The notes under the pieces are model-generated. The model saw only the letters and a list, made by a program, of their open reading frames with translations, had not been told where the DNA came from and ran no database searches. Source: Lentisphaerota bacterium (lineage in GTDB: Bacteria > Verrucomicrobiota > Lentisphaeria > Victivallales > Victivallaceae). Taken from it: 46,957 bases of DNA. Positions 8,059-17,879 of this stretch are shown here, in pieces. The stretch lies in NCBI GenBank assembly GCA_015061695.1, contig SUWA01000008.1:1-46957 (forward strand). Direction: 5' to 3'. The position numbers were made by a program, and so were the translations under genes. Numbering within the stretch: the first letter of the stretch is position 1; every line of letters begins with the position of its first letter.

Positions 8059-10569
8059 ATGCGTTTCTCCCTGAATGGCAGCGACTGGCGCGCCAATCAC
8101 TTTCTGCCGGAACGCACCGCCAGAGAAAATCTGCGCGGCGGCGGCATTGACGGAATGTTGATGCAGTCCAGTAAACAGGCCGATGTCTGCTGGTGCAATG
8201 AACCGCCGGAAGATATGCTTCCGGCAACCGTTCCCGGCTGCGACCGCACGGTGCTGCTGGAAAATGATCTGATCAACGACCCTTATTACGACCGTAATAC
8301 ACTCTGTTCATTATGGTCGGAAGATGTGGAATGGTGTTTCCGCAAAGACTTTGTACTGCCGGCAGAATGGGCGCAGAACCGCCGGACGGAATTGGTGATC
8401 CATTCAGCCGGATACCGGGCGGGAGTTTATGTCAATCAGGAATTTCTCGGCAATTTTGTTGGTATGTTCACCCAGTGGCGCATTGATATAAGCGATCTGG
8501 TCAAACCCGGTCAAAGCAACTATGTGGCTCTGGTATTCATGCCCGCGCCCAAGGCTTCGGCCAACTATCCGTATGATGCGGCATCGGAATTTTCGGTCTA
8601 CCACCACGCGCAGGTGAGTTTCGGCTGGGACTGGGCAAGAAGACTCGTACCGACCGGGATCTTTGATGATATTGAACTCATCGGCACCAAGGATATACGC
8701 ATTAAAGACGCCTATTTCCACACCAGCAAAAATCAGGCGACTGTAGAAATGGAATTTGCGGCCCTGGATAATGTGGAAAGCACTGTTCAGCTGGAGCTTT
8801 CCGCCCTTAATCACGATGGCGGAGGCTACCATGTGGAATTGCCGGTAAAATGTTTTGCCGGTAAAAAAAGCAAACTCAAGCACACTTTTATCCTCGAAGA
8901 TGTGCGCTACTGGTTTCCCAACGGTTACGGCGAACCGAATCTTTATACATTGAAACTGACCGTACCGGGTGATGAATTCAAGTGTCAGGTGGGTTTCCGC
9001 GATCTGAAAATGGTGCGCAATCAGGACAGTCCCGAAGCAGCCTACCCGCTGACTTTTGAAGTCAACGGCAAAAAAGTTTTTGCCCGCGGCGGCAACTGGG
9101 TACCGATCGACATGATGTTTTCGCGCATCAGCGAAGCTGATTACGAGCGTCAGCTCCGCCTTGCCCAAATCGCCAATTTCAATCTTATGCGGGTCTGGGG
9201 CGGCGGCTTGATCGAAAAACGCGCCTTTTACGATGCCTGCGACCGGCACGGCATACTGGTCTGGCAGGAATTTGCCCATGCCTGCACCCGCTACCCCGCC
9301 GACAACAAATATCTGGCCATGAAAAAGCGCGAAGCCAAAAACGCATTGCGCAAGACGCGCAACCATTGCTCGATGGCAATGTATTGCGGCGGCAACGAAG
9401 TACAGTATTATGGCGAGATCCCCGACAGTCCGCTTTACAAGCTGTACAAAAAAGTGGTCAGAAAGATGGCTCCGGGGATGCCGTATCATACCAGCTGCCC
9501 GGATTTGTCGCGCCCCGGCGAACGTCATCACGGGCCGTGGAACTTTACCGAACACAAATTCTGGAACACTCACCACCGTTTGCTGGCCAGTGAACTCGGC
9601 TGTGACGGCTGGTCAGAAAAAGAATCGCTGGATAAATGTATTCCTCAATCCAGTCCGATGCCCGGCGGTCAGGCGTGGCGGTGGCACTTCACCTACGACA
9701 ATGCCGGCAGACCGTTAAAAAATATGACCAACCTCTTTACCCCCGATAAAACAAGCCGCCGCCAGTACAGTCAATGCACCATGGCGTGTCAGTCTGACCA
9801 GTTGAGTTACATTATGGGGCATTACCGGAAGAAATTCCCGGTTTCCAGCGGCTGCTTTTTCTGGCAGTACAACGAGTCATTCCCGACCAACAGCTTCAGC
9901 ATCATCGACTATTACAGTATGCCCAAGATGTGTTATTACTCATTGGCGCGTGCCAACGAACCGGTAATACTTTTTGCCGAGGATGATTCATGGCTGATCA
10001 AGGACGGCAAAGTAAAAAGCAACTTTTATCTGGTAAGTGATTCAGCTGAATTCCCCAATGCCGTTGCTGCCTTTGTATTGCTTGATACCACCGGTAAAGT
10101 GCTGTTGGAAAAATCCTTCCGCGGTGATTTTACGGCCGGAACCACGCTGCTGGGCGAAATTGATGCCGCGCTTGACCGCATACCTGCTGACGGCATGGCG
10201 ATCGGCCGCACGATCCTTACCGATGAAAATGGTCAGCAAGTTTATTGCAATGAGCGTATTTATGGTGTGCCGGACTTTACCAGGGCATTTGCACTTGAAC
10301 CGGCTGAACTGGCAGTGGAAAAGAGTATCACCCGGCAGAATAACGAAACTCTGCTGACCGTAAAGGTGAGCAATAAGGGGAACATTGCCGCAGTAAATGT
10401 GCGCACGCATTTAAGTGATGTAAATTTTAATAAAGTCTATTGGCTTCAAAATTATCAGCACATCATGCCCGGCGAAAGTGTTACCTTTACAGCGGCAATA
10501 ACCGAAGTTCTCGAAAACACTCCGGCAGTAGAGGTGTATGCCTGGAATCACCCGGAAAGGGTTTTCTGA
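8059..10569 (+). CDS. Beta-mannosidase-like glycoside hydrolase family 2
   Basis: 836 residues, no signal peptide, hence cytoplasmic. Order: sugar-binding beta-sandwich (about 60-190, WCFRKDFVLP...VYVNQEFLGNFVGMFTQWRIDIS), immunoglobulin-like domain, TIM barrel and C-terminal sandwich. RGGNWVPIDMMF, NLMRVWGGGLIEKRAFYDACDRHGILVWQEF and MAMYCGGNE are standard for GH2 mannosidases. Glu447 in CGGNE is the expected acid/base, and Glu512 in ASELG the expected nucleophile. The WQYNESFPTNSFSIIDYY segment also fits the beta-mannosidase branch. It would release mannose from beta-linked oligomers taken up by the cell. It is the last gene of the plus-strand cluster and ends before a hairpin terminator. 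Confidence 0.88.
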   Translation: MRFSLNGSDWRANHFLPERTARENLRGGGIDGMLMQSSKQADVCWCNEPPEDMLPATVPGCDRTVLLENDLINDPYYDRNTLCSLWSEDVEWCFRKDFVLPAEWAQNRRTELVIHSAGYRAGVYVNQEFLGNFVGMFTQWRIDISDLVKPGQSNYVALVFMPAPKASANYPYDAASEFSVYHHAQVSFGWDWARRLVPTGIFDDIELIGTKDIRIKDAYFHTSKNQATVEMEFAALDNVESTVQLELSALNHDGGGYHVELPVKCFAGKKSKLKHTFILEDVRYWFPNGYGEPNLYTLKLTVPGDEFKCQVGFRDLKMVRNQDSPEAAYPLTFEVNGKKVFARGGNWVPIDMMFSRISEADYERQLRLAQIANFNLMRVWGGGLIEKRAFYDACDRHGILVWQEFAHACTRYPADNKYLAMKKREAKNALRKTRNHCSMAMYCGGNEVQYYGEIPDSPLYKLYKKVVRKMAPGMPYHTSCPDLSRPGERHHGPWNFTEHKFWNTHHRLLASELGCDGWSEKESLDKCIPQSSPMPGGQAWRWHFTYDNAGRPLKNMTNLFTPDKTSRRQYSQCTMACQSDQLSYIMGHYRKKFPVSSGCFFWQYNESFPTNSFSIIDYYSMPKMCYYSLARANEPVILFAEDDSWLIKDGKVKSNFYLVSDSAEFPNAVAAFVLLDTTGKVLLEKSFRGDFTAGTTLLGEIDAALDRIPADGMAIGRTILTDENGQQVYCNERIYGVPDFTRAFALEPAELAVEKSITRQNNETLLTVKVSNKGNIAAVNVRTHLSDVNFNKVYWLQNYQHIMPGESVTFTAAITEVLENTPAVEVYAWNHPERVF

Positions 10570-10621
10570 TTACAACAGAATTTTTATAAACATTGCAGTA
10601 TTTACGCTGCAGCAATACAAA

Positions 10622-10660
10622 AAAAATCCTGCCGGAATTGTTATTCCGGCAGGATTTTTG
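10622..10660. terminator. Bidirectional intrinsic terminator
   Basis: Perfect stem CCTGCCGGAAT (10628-10638) and ATTCCGGCAGG (10643-10653) with loop TGTT, flanked by A5 on the left and T5 on the right, so it works in both directions. It sits between the convergent GH2 gene and the minus-strand DUF4434-like gene. Confidence 0.92.
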
Positions 10661-10673
10661 TTTTACTGACAAC

Positions 10674-11594
10674 TCAACCTTGCATTTTCTGCAGGTAGTT
10701 TTTGTAGGTGTTGTACAGACAACCGGCCGAGGGATAGATCGAATCCGGACTCATAAAGTGCGGTACTTCAAAGCTGATGACTTTGCTGACGTACTTTTGA
10801 GCAACTTCCAGCTTGTGCCGGAACTTGGCCCACTCGATCGGCGGGAAACGCCACGGCATATCGCGGTCGAAGGTTTCCAGATTGGTCCAGAAATCAACAC
10901 CGTATTTCTGCATAAGTTCAGCAGTTACGCTCATGTAGCTTTCCAGCTGATTAAAATGCACATGACCATCCATGGGGGCGTAGATGTTGATCAATCCTTC
11001 CATTTCGTTAAGGATATAATCGAAATGTTTGGCATGAACATCCGGCGGGATCACGCAGCGCGGATCGTATTTTGCCCCCGCATAACGGGGCGAAACCATG
11101 ATCGGGCGCACGCTGTCAAAGGAACGGATCTTGTTGCAAAGCGGCTTCCAGATCCGGGTCTGATGGTGTTCCATGGATCCTTCGTGACTCATGTACCAGC
11201 CTTTGAACGCCGGGTGATTGCCGTAACGCGCCATAAGCTCGTCGATCAGATCCAGATTGACGGCGATTTCGTTTTCCCAATCGTTCAACAGCCAGAACTT
11301 GCAAGTATCGAACATGCCCAGATAGATCCCGACGTTGTACTTGGCTCCCAGATCCAGCAGCAGCTGAACCATATCAGTATCGTTGTACAGCGTAGTTTTC
11401 ATAACTTCGCTTTTGTAGCAGGAGCTGTCCTGCCAGCCGACGCGGATAATGTATGCTTCGTCGATCCCGATTTCGTTGTAGCGGGCAAATTCCCGCTCCC
11501 AAACATCGGGCGTCCAGTTGTTGGAGGGTATGTCGCACGCAATAGCGTCAATAAACGTACCGCTCAACGGAATAAATTTTTTTTCAGAATTCAT
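10674..11594 (-). CDS. DUF4434-like TIM-barrel protein, paralogue of 1601-2539
   Basis: 306 residues, no signal peptide. It shares with its paralogue the opening SGTFIDAIACDIPSNNW...W...F.....IGIDEAYIIR, the FDRDMPWRFPPIEWAKFRHKLEVAQKYVSKVISFE block and PHFMSPDSIYPSAG. Likely a glycosidase-like barrel of unknown substrate. It follows the pilin-like gene at 11612 by 17 bases on the same strand, and lacks a good ribosome site, which suggests translation linked to the upstream gene. The pairing of a DUF4434-like gene with a pilin-like gene occurs twice in the window, in opposite gene orders. Confidence 0.7.
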   Translation of the reverse strand: MNSEKKFIPLSGTFIDAIACDIPSNNWTPDVWEREFARYNEIGIDEAYIIRVGWQDSSCYKSEVMKTTLYNDTDMVQLLLDLGAKYNVGIYLGMFDTCKFWLLNDWENEIAVNLDLIDELMARYGNHPAFKGWYMSHEGSMEHHQTRIWKPLCNKIRSFDSVRPIMVSPRYAGAKYDPRCVIPPDVHAKHFDYILNEMEGLINIYAPMDGHVHFNQLESYMSVTAELMQKYGVDFWTNLETFDRDMPWRFPPIEWAKFRHKLEVAQKYVSKVISFEVPHFMSPDSIYPSAGCLYNTYKNYLQKMQG

Positions 11595-11611
11595 GGTAAC
11601 AATTTTTTCAT

Positions 11612-12349
11612 TTATTGGATGTCGTCGCAGAATGCTGCAATGTTGTAAATTGCATAATTCTGCTGCGTGCTGTTGATATTGGTGGATTTTACATGACCGC
11701 CCAGGTAAACTGCATTGAGCGCATTGGGGTGGTTGGAAACCCCTTTAGCCAACGAGGGAGTATAGCTCTTGCTGGTGGAGATGTTATGTTCAATCCAGAT
11801 CACCACACCGGGGTTGTCGCGGCCGATCAGACTGCGCATGGTTTCGGCATCCGTCGGTTTGGTCTTGCCGACTGCGGTGTACTGCTTGGAATAACTGTCA
11901 GTCGGACGGGGCAGACGGTGCCACACATAACTGGAAGGACTCGACCAGCTGCCGACTGTATTGGTGCAGTTGGTGGCATCAGAGGGGCATTGGAAGTTGC
12001 GCAGCTTATAGTCCAGCAATACTTTGGAGTCTACATTTACAGCTCCGACATCACCCAATATACCACTGCGCGCCAGCTTGTACGGCGGCACCCGGTCGTT
12101 GGCAAACATACATCCGGCGCCGGAGTCGGTTCCGTCCCCGGATGTTTGTTCTGCCATGTGGGAGATCCAGCTTTTGTTGGAATCCGCATAAAGCGTTTCG
12201 GCCAAACCGATCTGCTTGAGCTTGGATGTACAACTGGCCATACGGGCGCGTTCGCGGGCGGCAGACAAGGCCGGCAGCAGCATAGCCGCCAGAATGGCGA
12301 TAATGGCGATCACTACCAAAAGTTCGATGAGTGTGAATTGCTTTTTCAT
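11612..12349 (-). CDS. Pilin-like protein with prepilin N-terminus and H-X9-GG motif
   Basis: 245 residues beginning [40 protein letters not shown]. It has the basic leader, Glu5, hydrophobic helix and the C-terminal [13 protein letters not shown] form of the H-X9-DG motif. Gln stands at the position before the expected cleavage site. The ribosome site is AAGGAAT about 9 bases upstream. The 136-base gap before it contains a hairpin (12440-12475) shared with other pilin-type leaders in this window. It lies downstream of the 1402-residue LamG protein and upstream of the DUF4434-like gene, all on the minus strand. Confidence 0.85.
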   Translation of the reverse strand: MKKQFTLIELLVVIAIIAILAAMLLPALSAARERARMASCTSKLKQIGLAETLYADSNKSWISHMAEQTSGDGTDSGAGCMFANDRVPPYKLARSGILGDVGAVNVDSKVLLDYKLRNFQCPSDATNCTNTVGSWSSPSSYVWHRLPRPTDSYSKQYTAVGKTKPTDAETMRSLIGRDNPGVVIWIEHNISTSKSYTPSLAKGVSNHPNALNAVYLGGHVKSTNINSTQQNYAIYNIAAFCDDIQ

Positions 12350-12439
12350 AAAAAGATATTCCTTTCGGTTAAATGTTGTTATCTACTCGTAATCAAGACT
12401 GTTACATGATTTCTGGATATGCAGATGTTGAATTTTTCA

Positions 12440-12475
12440 CGATGATGGCACCTACCGTAAAAGGTTACATCATCG
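12440..12475 (-). promoter_or_regulatory. Candidate structured leader element, copy B
   Basis: On the minus strand an 8-bp perfect stem, CGATGATG and CATCATCG, encloses exactly 20 nt (TAACCTTTTACGGTAGGTGC). The loop matches copies at 46710-46747 and 21156-21187 in length and at TT, TAC and TA positions, while the stem bases differ but stay paired. It starts 10 bases after the stop codon of the 1402-residue protein and lies about 90 bases upstream of the pilin-like start. There is no T-tract after it, so it is not a simple terminator. Function unknown; a cis-acting RNA element is the best reading. Confidence 0.6.
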
Positions 12476-12485
12476 GAGCCCCCTT

Positions 12486-15400
12486 TCAGATCAGCTTAAA
12501 GCTGAATACGTTTTTGTTGATGTTGAGTTTGAGCAAGCCGTTTTCCAGCTTGACTTCTTCGCGGGAAATTTCTTTATTGTTCACATCCAGCTTGACGAGA
12601 GTTTTGCCCGCCTTGACCGGCAGCTTGCTCAAATCAATGCTGATCGTTTCCGCCTTGGCAAAGGGTACGGGAATGATTTCAACAGCATTATTTTCAAAGA
12701 GCAATGCGTAAGCGTTGGCGCATTTGACCACGCCGAAATCAGTCGTCTGACCGTTGCCGTTGACGTAAACATATTCATCGCCGAAACTGTAATCCGCACG
12801 ATGGCCGTCCTGTTGGATCGACGCGGTTTCCACCTTGCCCGGCAAGCTCAAATAGTAGCCGTTGGGCAGCAGGTCGATCGTTTTGCCGTTGACCTTGATC
12901 TGCCAGTTTTCTTTGGCGTTGGCATTAACATAAACCGTCATACCGTTGCTGTAAACGATCTTGATCTGATTGTGCCCGACCGCTTTGGCTGCAATCGCTT
13001 CGGCCGCGGTCAGGAGTTTGCCATTGTAATGGTATTCAATACTCTTGACCGGCACGCCTGCGTAGTGCTTCTGGGTCTGTTTGAAGAGGTAGTAGCTCTT
13101 GAGTCTTTCTTTTTCAACTGCCATTCTCCGCTTGGGCGTGCCGCCCACCGCCCCGAACAAGTGTCCGATGGTGCCGTTGGCAAACGAAAGTGCCATATAG
13201 CGGTCAATAAGTTTCGGATCTCCGGCAAAGGTCAAACGCAAATGTGCGCCGCAGTCATTGCTCAACGGCTGGATCTTGCGCAGCTGGAATTCCGGGAACA
13301 CGGGATCATCCGGCGAACCGTTCTGGGCGTAGCTGTCGCAGAAACCGGCCAGCGGCCACTGCATGATGCCTTCCGACAACGGCACAGCAAAGTCTTCGCG
13401 TTCCAGGATCAGACTCTTGGCCAGCACGCGGATCACCGGCGAAAATTTACCGGCTTCCGGCACGCGGGCATCCGAATCGGTAAAGGCCCACGGCGCCCGG
13501 CAGGTGTACTGGTCAGGATAGGTGCAAGTGAGTTTGAACTTGCGTTTGAGTTCGGCATTGACCCGGCGCTGAATGTCGAGTATATAAGCATATTTGCACA
13601 TCTTGCTGCCGCCGGAACCGTAGCGGGTATCGCAATCGCTGTTAAGAGTCATCTTATCCAGCATCGTTTCGTTTGAGCCCACGCTGGGCAGCAAGGTAAA
13701 GTTGCTGTACAAACCCATGCGGTAGCCCAGATTGTCGGTGGTCTTCTTAAAGTATTCAGCCGCTTTTTCATCGCCGCCGATATCCGGCAGAATGGTATCG
13801 ACCATGCCGTCGTAGCCGCCGCGGCGTTTGGGCGAGTACTGACGGCCCAACGTCTGGTGGTCGCGGATCATCAGATTGCGCATACCGTAGCGGTGATAGC
13901 GTTCCCACATCAGGTAGTATTCGTCAAAATAAGTCGGATACGGCATCTTGTCGTACCACATGCGCGTTACCCAGATGCCGTTTCGGGTAATATCCATAGT
14001 GGGATTTTTGGGGTTGGCAATATGCGGAACGACTTCTTCCATCAGCGTACTGGCGGTAAAGTAAATGACTTCATCGACCGCGTTGCGGGTTTTGTCGCTC
14101 TTGAGCTGATAAGCTGCGCCGCCGTTGATCTGGTAGGTATTGCCATCGCGCTTGCCCGAGCCGCCGATCAAAGCGGAGGCATTGCTCTTGTAAATATCCA
14201 CCACCGCACTCAACAGCATTTTATCGCAGTAGAGGATCGCCGGATCGTTTACGCCGCGCGAACGGATCACCCAGTAGGGCAGATTGGTCAAAATCACTTC
14301 ATTGTTCAAACCCGCCGCCACCCCGGTGCGGACTTCGTGGACTTTGCCGTTGCCGCCAGTCAGGCGAACCGCCAGACTCTTGCCTTGCACGGAAAGCTCC
14401 AACGCCGTTTCGGCCAACGGTTTACCGTTATAGCTCCAAGCCCAGTTGGATACGACTTTGCTGCCATTTTGTTTGACATTGAGGAGTTTTGCACTCAATC
14501 CGGGGGCGTTGGCATCCAGCAGTTTGCCGTCGGGCGCCACAAAGCGGAAACCGCCGTCTTTGGCCGGCTGGAAAGCCTTTTTACCGTTGAAGGCAAGCGT
14601 TATATCGCTCAAAGTACCGCTTTGAGGAGTATAAGTATAAATGAGTTTATCGCTCCCCGCGGCCGCAGCAAAAGTGAACGTATTGCCGTTTTTCGTCAGT
14701 TTGACCGGCTGTGCGGAGGTACTCAAAACGGGCTTGGCCCCGGTAGCAACGGTCGGCGCGCCGATTTCTTCCCAGCTGGGGACTTCTATACCCGCAGGCA
14801 GAGTCGGAGGCAGCGTATGGACTGCCAGATTGTCCAGATAATAAACTTCCGGCTTCTGTCCGCCGAAGTTGTAGAAAGTCAGGTTGATGATCCTGGCCGG
14901 AACTTTGATCTTCTGCGGTACTTTCTTGACCATGGCCGACCAGCCGCTCCAGAAAATGAACGGGATTTCGGCCGACTGCATTTCGATCGTATGGCGTTTG
15001 CCATCGGCATCTTCCACTTCCACAGAAAGTTTACAGCCGCTGGGTTTGGTCCAGTTCTGCGCCGAGAGGTAAATTGAAATGTAATCAAAGTCTTTGTCGA
15101 TCACGATCGGAGTCTTGGGCGCAATGGAAACTTTTTTGCGGGCGGGGTCAAAATGCGTCCCCGCCTGGATCGTCAGTTTGGCCGTATAATCGCCCCACAG
15201 ACGGTCGTCATTGCTGCGGCAGAGTTTGCCTTCGGCCACATTTTTGTAACCGGTAACGGTCCAGTTGGAAAGATCTTCAAAGTCGCAGAGCGGCTCGCCG
15301 ATGGGCTGATGTTTTTCCGTGCCGTGCAATCTCGGCAGCGGTTCTTTCAGCGGATCGTAATCCGTATTACTTGCGTCCACGGTAACGGCTTTGCCGGTAT

Positions 15401-16694
15401 CCGGATCGCTTTCGATCGCCAGAGCCGCATTGTAAATACGCACTTCGTCGATGGCGCCTTTAAAGTAGATACCATTGCGGTCAGCGGCTTTACCGATATA
15501 AGGCCGGTTTTTGTAGGCTTTAAGCACCCCGGTAGCCTTGGAACTCTGACCGACCGGCTGACCGTTGACAAAAAGCTGGATCGTTTTGCCATCCCAGGTA
15601 AACGCAACATGCTGCCAGACATCGCGTTTGAGTACCTGCGAAGCGGTCGCGCTGAATTTTCCCTGATCGGTGATCAGATTCACGTTCAGACCGTTGTTAT
15701 AGTAAGTACCGATGCTCCAGCCGTAATGGCTGCCGGCATTGGCGCTGATGATGTAGCCCTGTTGATTGATATTGCGGGGCATGGTGTTTTCGGGCTTGAT
15801 CCAGGCGCCGACGGTCAGCGCGGTAACATTCTTTTGCAGCTCCGGGTAATCGGGCAGTCTTATGCCGCTGGATTTACCGTCAAAGTACCAGGCCAGTTCT
15901 TTCTTTTCGTAGCTGATGTCATCGCCGATAAATACGTTGCGGGCGCCCATCGGCAGCTGCAAAACCAAACTGGCATCGGGCATCGGCACGTTGCCTTTGC
16001 CAAGCTCGGCAGAAAGTGAACCGACCTCTTCAGCGCTCAACGCCTTGGAGTAAAGCCGCAGCAATCCCATCTGGCCGCTGACTTCGGTTTTCTTCCAACC
16101 GCCGGAGTTGCCGATCAGAATAGCTTCTTTATTGGCATCGACCGGCGCGGGCAAATTGCGTCCGCCAACTCTTTTGCCGTCGCAGTAGATCGTTACGGTT
16201 TTATCTTGAGCAGTCAGCACCCAGGTGTGGTAAGCCTCATCGCAAGTGCCGACGCTTATACCGTAATCGCGTTTGTTGCTGCGCAAATAAACCAATGCCT
16301 TGCCGTTGTCAACGCTGATCCCGAAAGCACCTTTTTTCAGCACCACATAACCGGAACCGCTGACTTTTCCGTAAAAGACCAGCGTAAAATCTTTGCGGGC
16401 ATCGGCCCGGGCAATATCCTGAAAAGCAAGTTTTTTGCCTTCCAGCTTGTAACTTGCCACCGGCTGCCAGCCTTTGACGCTCTTAACATTTTCGCCGATG
16501 GCGGTTTTACGGCTGACTTCGTCGCGGATCTGACCGACTTCGATAGCGTTGAAATTGTACCCGGCCACCAGCCCGCTGTCGGTATGCTGATAACGGGTGT
16601 ACCAGTCACCGGCATCTAATGACGCCGGAACGGCCAGCACCGCTAATGCGCCTGCCAGCGGCAGGGCTTGGCGGTAATGCGTTTTAAGTTTCAT
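12486..16694 (-). CDS. Very large secreted protein with two LamG domains and a glycosidase-like region
   Basis: 1402 residues. A signal peptide ends near ASLDAGD. Two LamG/concanavalin-A-like domains follow (about 40-230 and 265-430; the second has LTVGAWIKPE, WQHVAFTWDGKTIQLFVNGQPVG and GAIDEVRIYNAAL). Then comes a jelly-roll region (about 470-640, CDFEDLSNWTV...YYLDNLAVHTLPP), a beta-rich linker, and from about 900 a barrel-like region (ITRNGIWVTRMWYDKMPYPTYFDEYYLMWERYHRYGMRNLMIRDHQ...). The barrel recalls large endo-acting glycosidases, but I cannot assign a family. Starts with a good AGGAG site. Probably an extracellular glycan-degrading enzyme. The pilin-like and DUF4434-like genes lie directly downstream. 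Confidence 0.7.
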   Translation of the reverse strand: MKLKTHYRQALPLAGALAVLAVPASLDAGDWYTRYQHTDSGLVAGYNFNAIEVGQIRDEVSRKTAIGENVKSVKGWQPVASYKLEGKKLAFQDIARADARKDFTLVFYGKVSGSGYVVLKKGAFGISVDNGKALVYLRSNKRDYGISVGTCDEAYHTWVLTAQDKTVTIYCDGKRVGGRNLPAPVDANKEAILIGNSGGWKKTEVSGQMGLLRLYSKALSAEEVGSLSAELGKGNVPMPDASLVLQLPMGARNVFIGDDISYEKKELAWYFDGKSSGIRLPDYPELQKNVTALTVGAWIKPENTMPRNINQQGYIISANAGSHYGWSIGTYYNNGLNVNLITDQGKFSATASQVLKRDVWQHVAFTWDGKTIQLFVNGQPVGQSSKATGVLKAYKNRPYIGKAADRNGIYFKGAIDEVRIYNAALAIESDPDTGKAVTVDASNTDYDPLKEPLPRLHGTEKHQPIGEPLCDFEDLSNWTVTGYKNVAEGKLCRSNDDRLWGDYTAKLTIQAGTHFDPARKKVSIAPKTPIVIDKDFDYISIYLSAQNWTKPSGCKLSVEVEDADGKRHTIEMQSAEIPFIFWSGWSAMVKKVPQKIKVPARIINLTFYNFGGQKPEVYYLDNLAVHTLPPTLPAGIEVPSWEEIGAPTVATGAKPVLSTSAQPVKLTKNGNTFTFAAAAGSDKLIYTYTPQSGTLSDITLAFNGKKAFQPAKDGGFRFVAPDGKLLDANAPGLSAKLLNVKQNGSKVVSNWAWSYNGKPLAETALELSVQGKSLAVRLTGGNGKVHEVRTGVAAGLNNEVILTNLPYWVIRSRGVNDPAILYCDKMLLSAVVDIYKSNASALIGGSGKRDGNTYQINGGAAYQLKSDKTRNAVDEVIYFTASTLMEEVVPHIANPKNPTMDITRNGIWVTRMWYDKMPYPTYFDEYYLMWERYHRYGMRNLMIRDHQTLGRQYSPKRRGGYDGMVDTILPDIGGDEKAAEYFKKTTDNLGYRMGLYSNFTLLPSVGSNETMLDKMTLNSDCDTRYGSGGSKMCKYAYILDIQRRVNAELKRKFKLTCTYPDQYTCRAPWAFTDSDARVPEAGKFSPVIRVLAKSLILEREDFAVPLSEGIMQWPLAGFCDSYAQNGSPDDPVFPEFQLRKIQPLSNDCGAHLRLTFAGDPKLIDRYMALSFANGTIGHLFGAVGGTPKRRMAVEKERLKSYYLFKQTQKHYAGVPVKSIEYHYNGKLLTAAEAIAAKAVGHNQIKIVYSNGMTVYVNANAKENWQIKVNGKTIDLLPNGYYLSLPGKVETASIQQDGHRADYSFGDEYVYVNGNGQTTDFGVVKCANAYALLFENNAVEIIPVPFAKAETISIDLSKLPVKAGKTLVKLDVNNKEISREEVKLENGLLKLNINKNVFSFKLI

Positions 16695-16740
16695 AACTGC
16701 TTCTCCTTTTGTTGCGTTATATTAAAATTGTCTTGATATA

Positions 16741-17787
16741 TCATGCACTTTCGCGGATCACCAGCTGCGGTTTCAGCCGGTTCCAATCGACCGTCATATC
16801 GGCTTTCACCAATTTATTGAGCAATGTAGCCATACTTACTTCGCCCAGCGCGGCAAACGGCTCCAACAGCGATACAGTTGTCAGGCTGGGTGTCAGCAAT
16901 GCTCCGGCAAAAATATTGTCGCAGCCGATTACTTTTATTTCTTTGCCGATAAGGTGTTGCAGATTGCGTTGCTGAAGCTGACTGTAAAACACACACGCGG
17001 TGTAGTCAGTCTGCAGAAAAACGCCGATATCGGAATATTTTTTCAGCAAATCCAGCAATTTATCAATATGTGCATCATCATTGGGCTGGTAGCCGCGTTT
17101 ATTGTTAAGCAGCACCTGTTCGTATTTGCAACCATGGGCAGTTACGGTTTCAATAAAACCATTGCTGCGTAACGAAAGCTGATAGGTTTCAATCGCAAAA
17201 TTCCCTGCCAGCAGTACGCAACAGCTGCACTGACGTTTGATAAGGTGTTCGGCAGCGATTTTCCCGGCATGGTAATTATCAATGCAAATTGTCTGTACAT
17301 GGGGCAAATTCAAATCGGGACAGTTCAGCAGAATGATTTCGCTGGAATTGACAGGCAATGAAGCCAGCATCCTGTAAAAAGAATCATTTTCTTTATCGAC
17401 ATATATGTCCCACGGCAGATAGCTTATCATGCCGGTGCTGGCAGTATGTCGGCAGTGATCTATAAAATGCCGGTAATCTTCCAGACTGTTGCCAAAGTAG
17501 ATTTGATACGCAAAACCGTTCTGATTAGCCGCTTTACTCAAACCTTCAACGATCTTGCCGACCAGTTCCCCCACCATAGCCGGCAGAAAACAGCCGATGG
17601 ATGCACTGCGGCCTTTAGCCAGCAAACGGGCTGCCTGATTGGGCCGATACCCAAGGTCAGCAGCGGCAGCCAGTATGATCTCGCGGGATCTTTCGGCCAC
17701 TTTCTGATCCGGTGCCGGATTCATGGCCCGCGATACTACCGAAAGAGAAAAACCGGTTTTCTGCGCAATATCCTTCAGCGTTACCAT
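16741..17787 (-). CDS. LacI-family transcriptional regulator
   Basis: About 348 residues from the preferred start MVTLKDIAQKTGFSLSVVSRAMN, where the LacI helix-turn-helix begins; an in-frame ATG ten codons upstream (17817) is less likely because GTAAGG lies just before 17787. The hinge reads GYRPNQAARLLAKGRSASIG. A periplasmic-binding-protein-like sensor domain follows, ending NRLKPQLVIRESA. LacI-type proteins release operators when they bind a sugar. It sits between the GH78-like gene and the LamG protein gene on the same strand, so it probably controls this cluster. It has its own strong promoter and a hairpin in its leader. Confidence 0.9.
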   Translation of the reverse strand: MVTLKDIAQKTGFSLSVVSRAMNPAPDQKVAERSREIILAAAADLGYRPNQAARLLAKGRSASIGCFLPAMVGELVGKIVEGLSKAANQNGFAYQIYFGNSLEDYRHFIDHCRHTASTGMISYLPWDIYVDKENDSFYRMLASLPVNSSEIILLNCPDLNLPHVQTICIDNYHAGKIAAEHLIKRQCSCCVLLAGNFAIETYQLSLRSNGFIETVTAHGCKYEQVLLNNKRGYQPNDDAHIDKLLDLLKKYSDIGVFLQTDYTACVFYSQLQQRNLQHLIGKEIKVIGCDNIFAGALLTPSLTTVSLLEPFAALGEVSMATLLNKLVKADMTVDWNRLKPQLVIRESA

Positions 17788-17841
17788 CCTTACAACCCGT
17801 TGACAATCAATAATCACAATCGCTTGCGCGAAATTTCACTG

Positions 17842-17869
17842 AAAAAGCTCTCCACTCTGCATGGAGAGC
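17842..17869 (-). promoter_or_regulatory. Terminator-like or attenuator hairpin in the lacI leader
   Basis: Read on the minus strand, GCTCTCCA (17869-17862) pairs with TGGAGAGC (17854-17847) around a 7-nt loop and is followed by five T residues. It lies between the lacI-type promoter and the lacI-type start codon, directly after the predicted transcription start. It could terminate GH78 read-through, attenuate regulator expression or protect the 5' end. Confidence 0.6.
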
Positions 17870-17879
17870 CACTGAAGAT

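Noticed and set aside
12440-12475. Hairpin as ordinary terminator of the 1402-residue protein gene
   Set aside because: No T-tract follows on the minus strand, and loop length and bases are shared with two other leaders.
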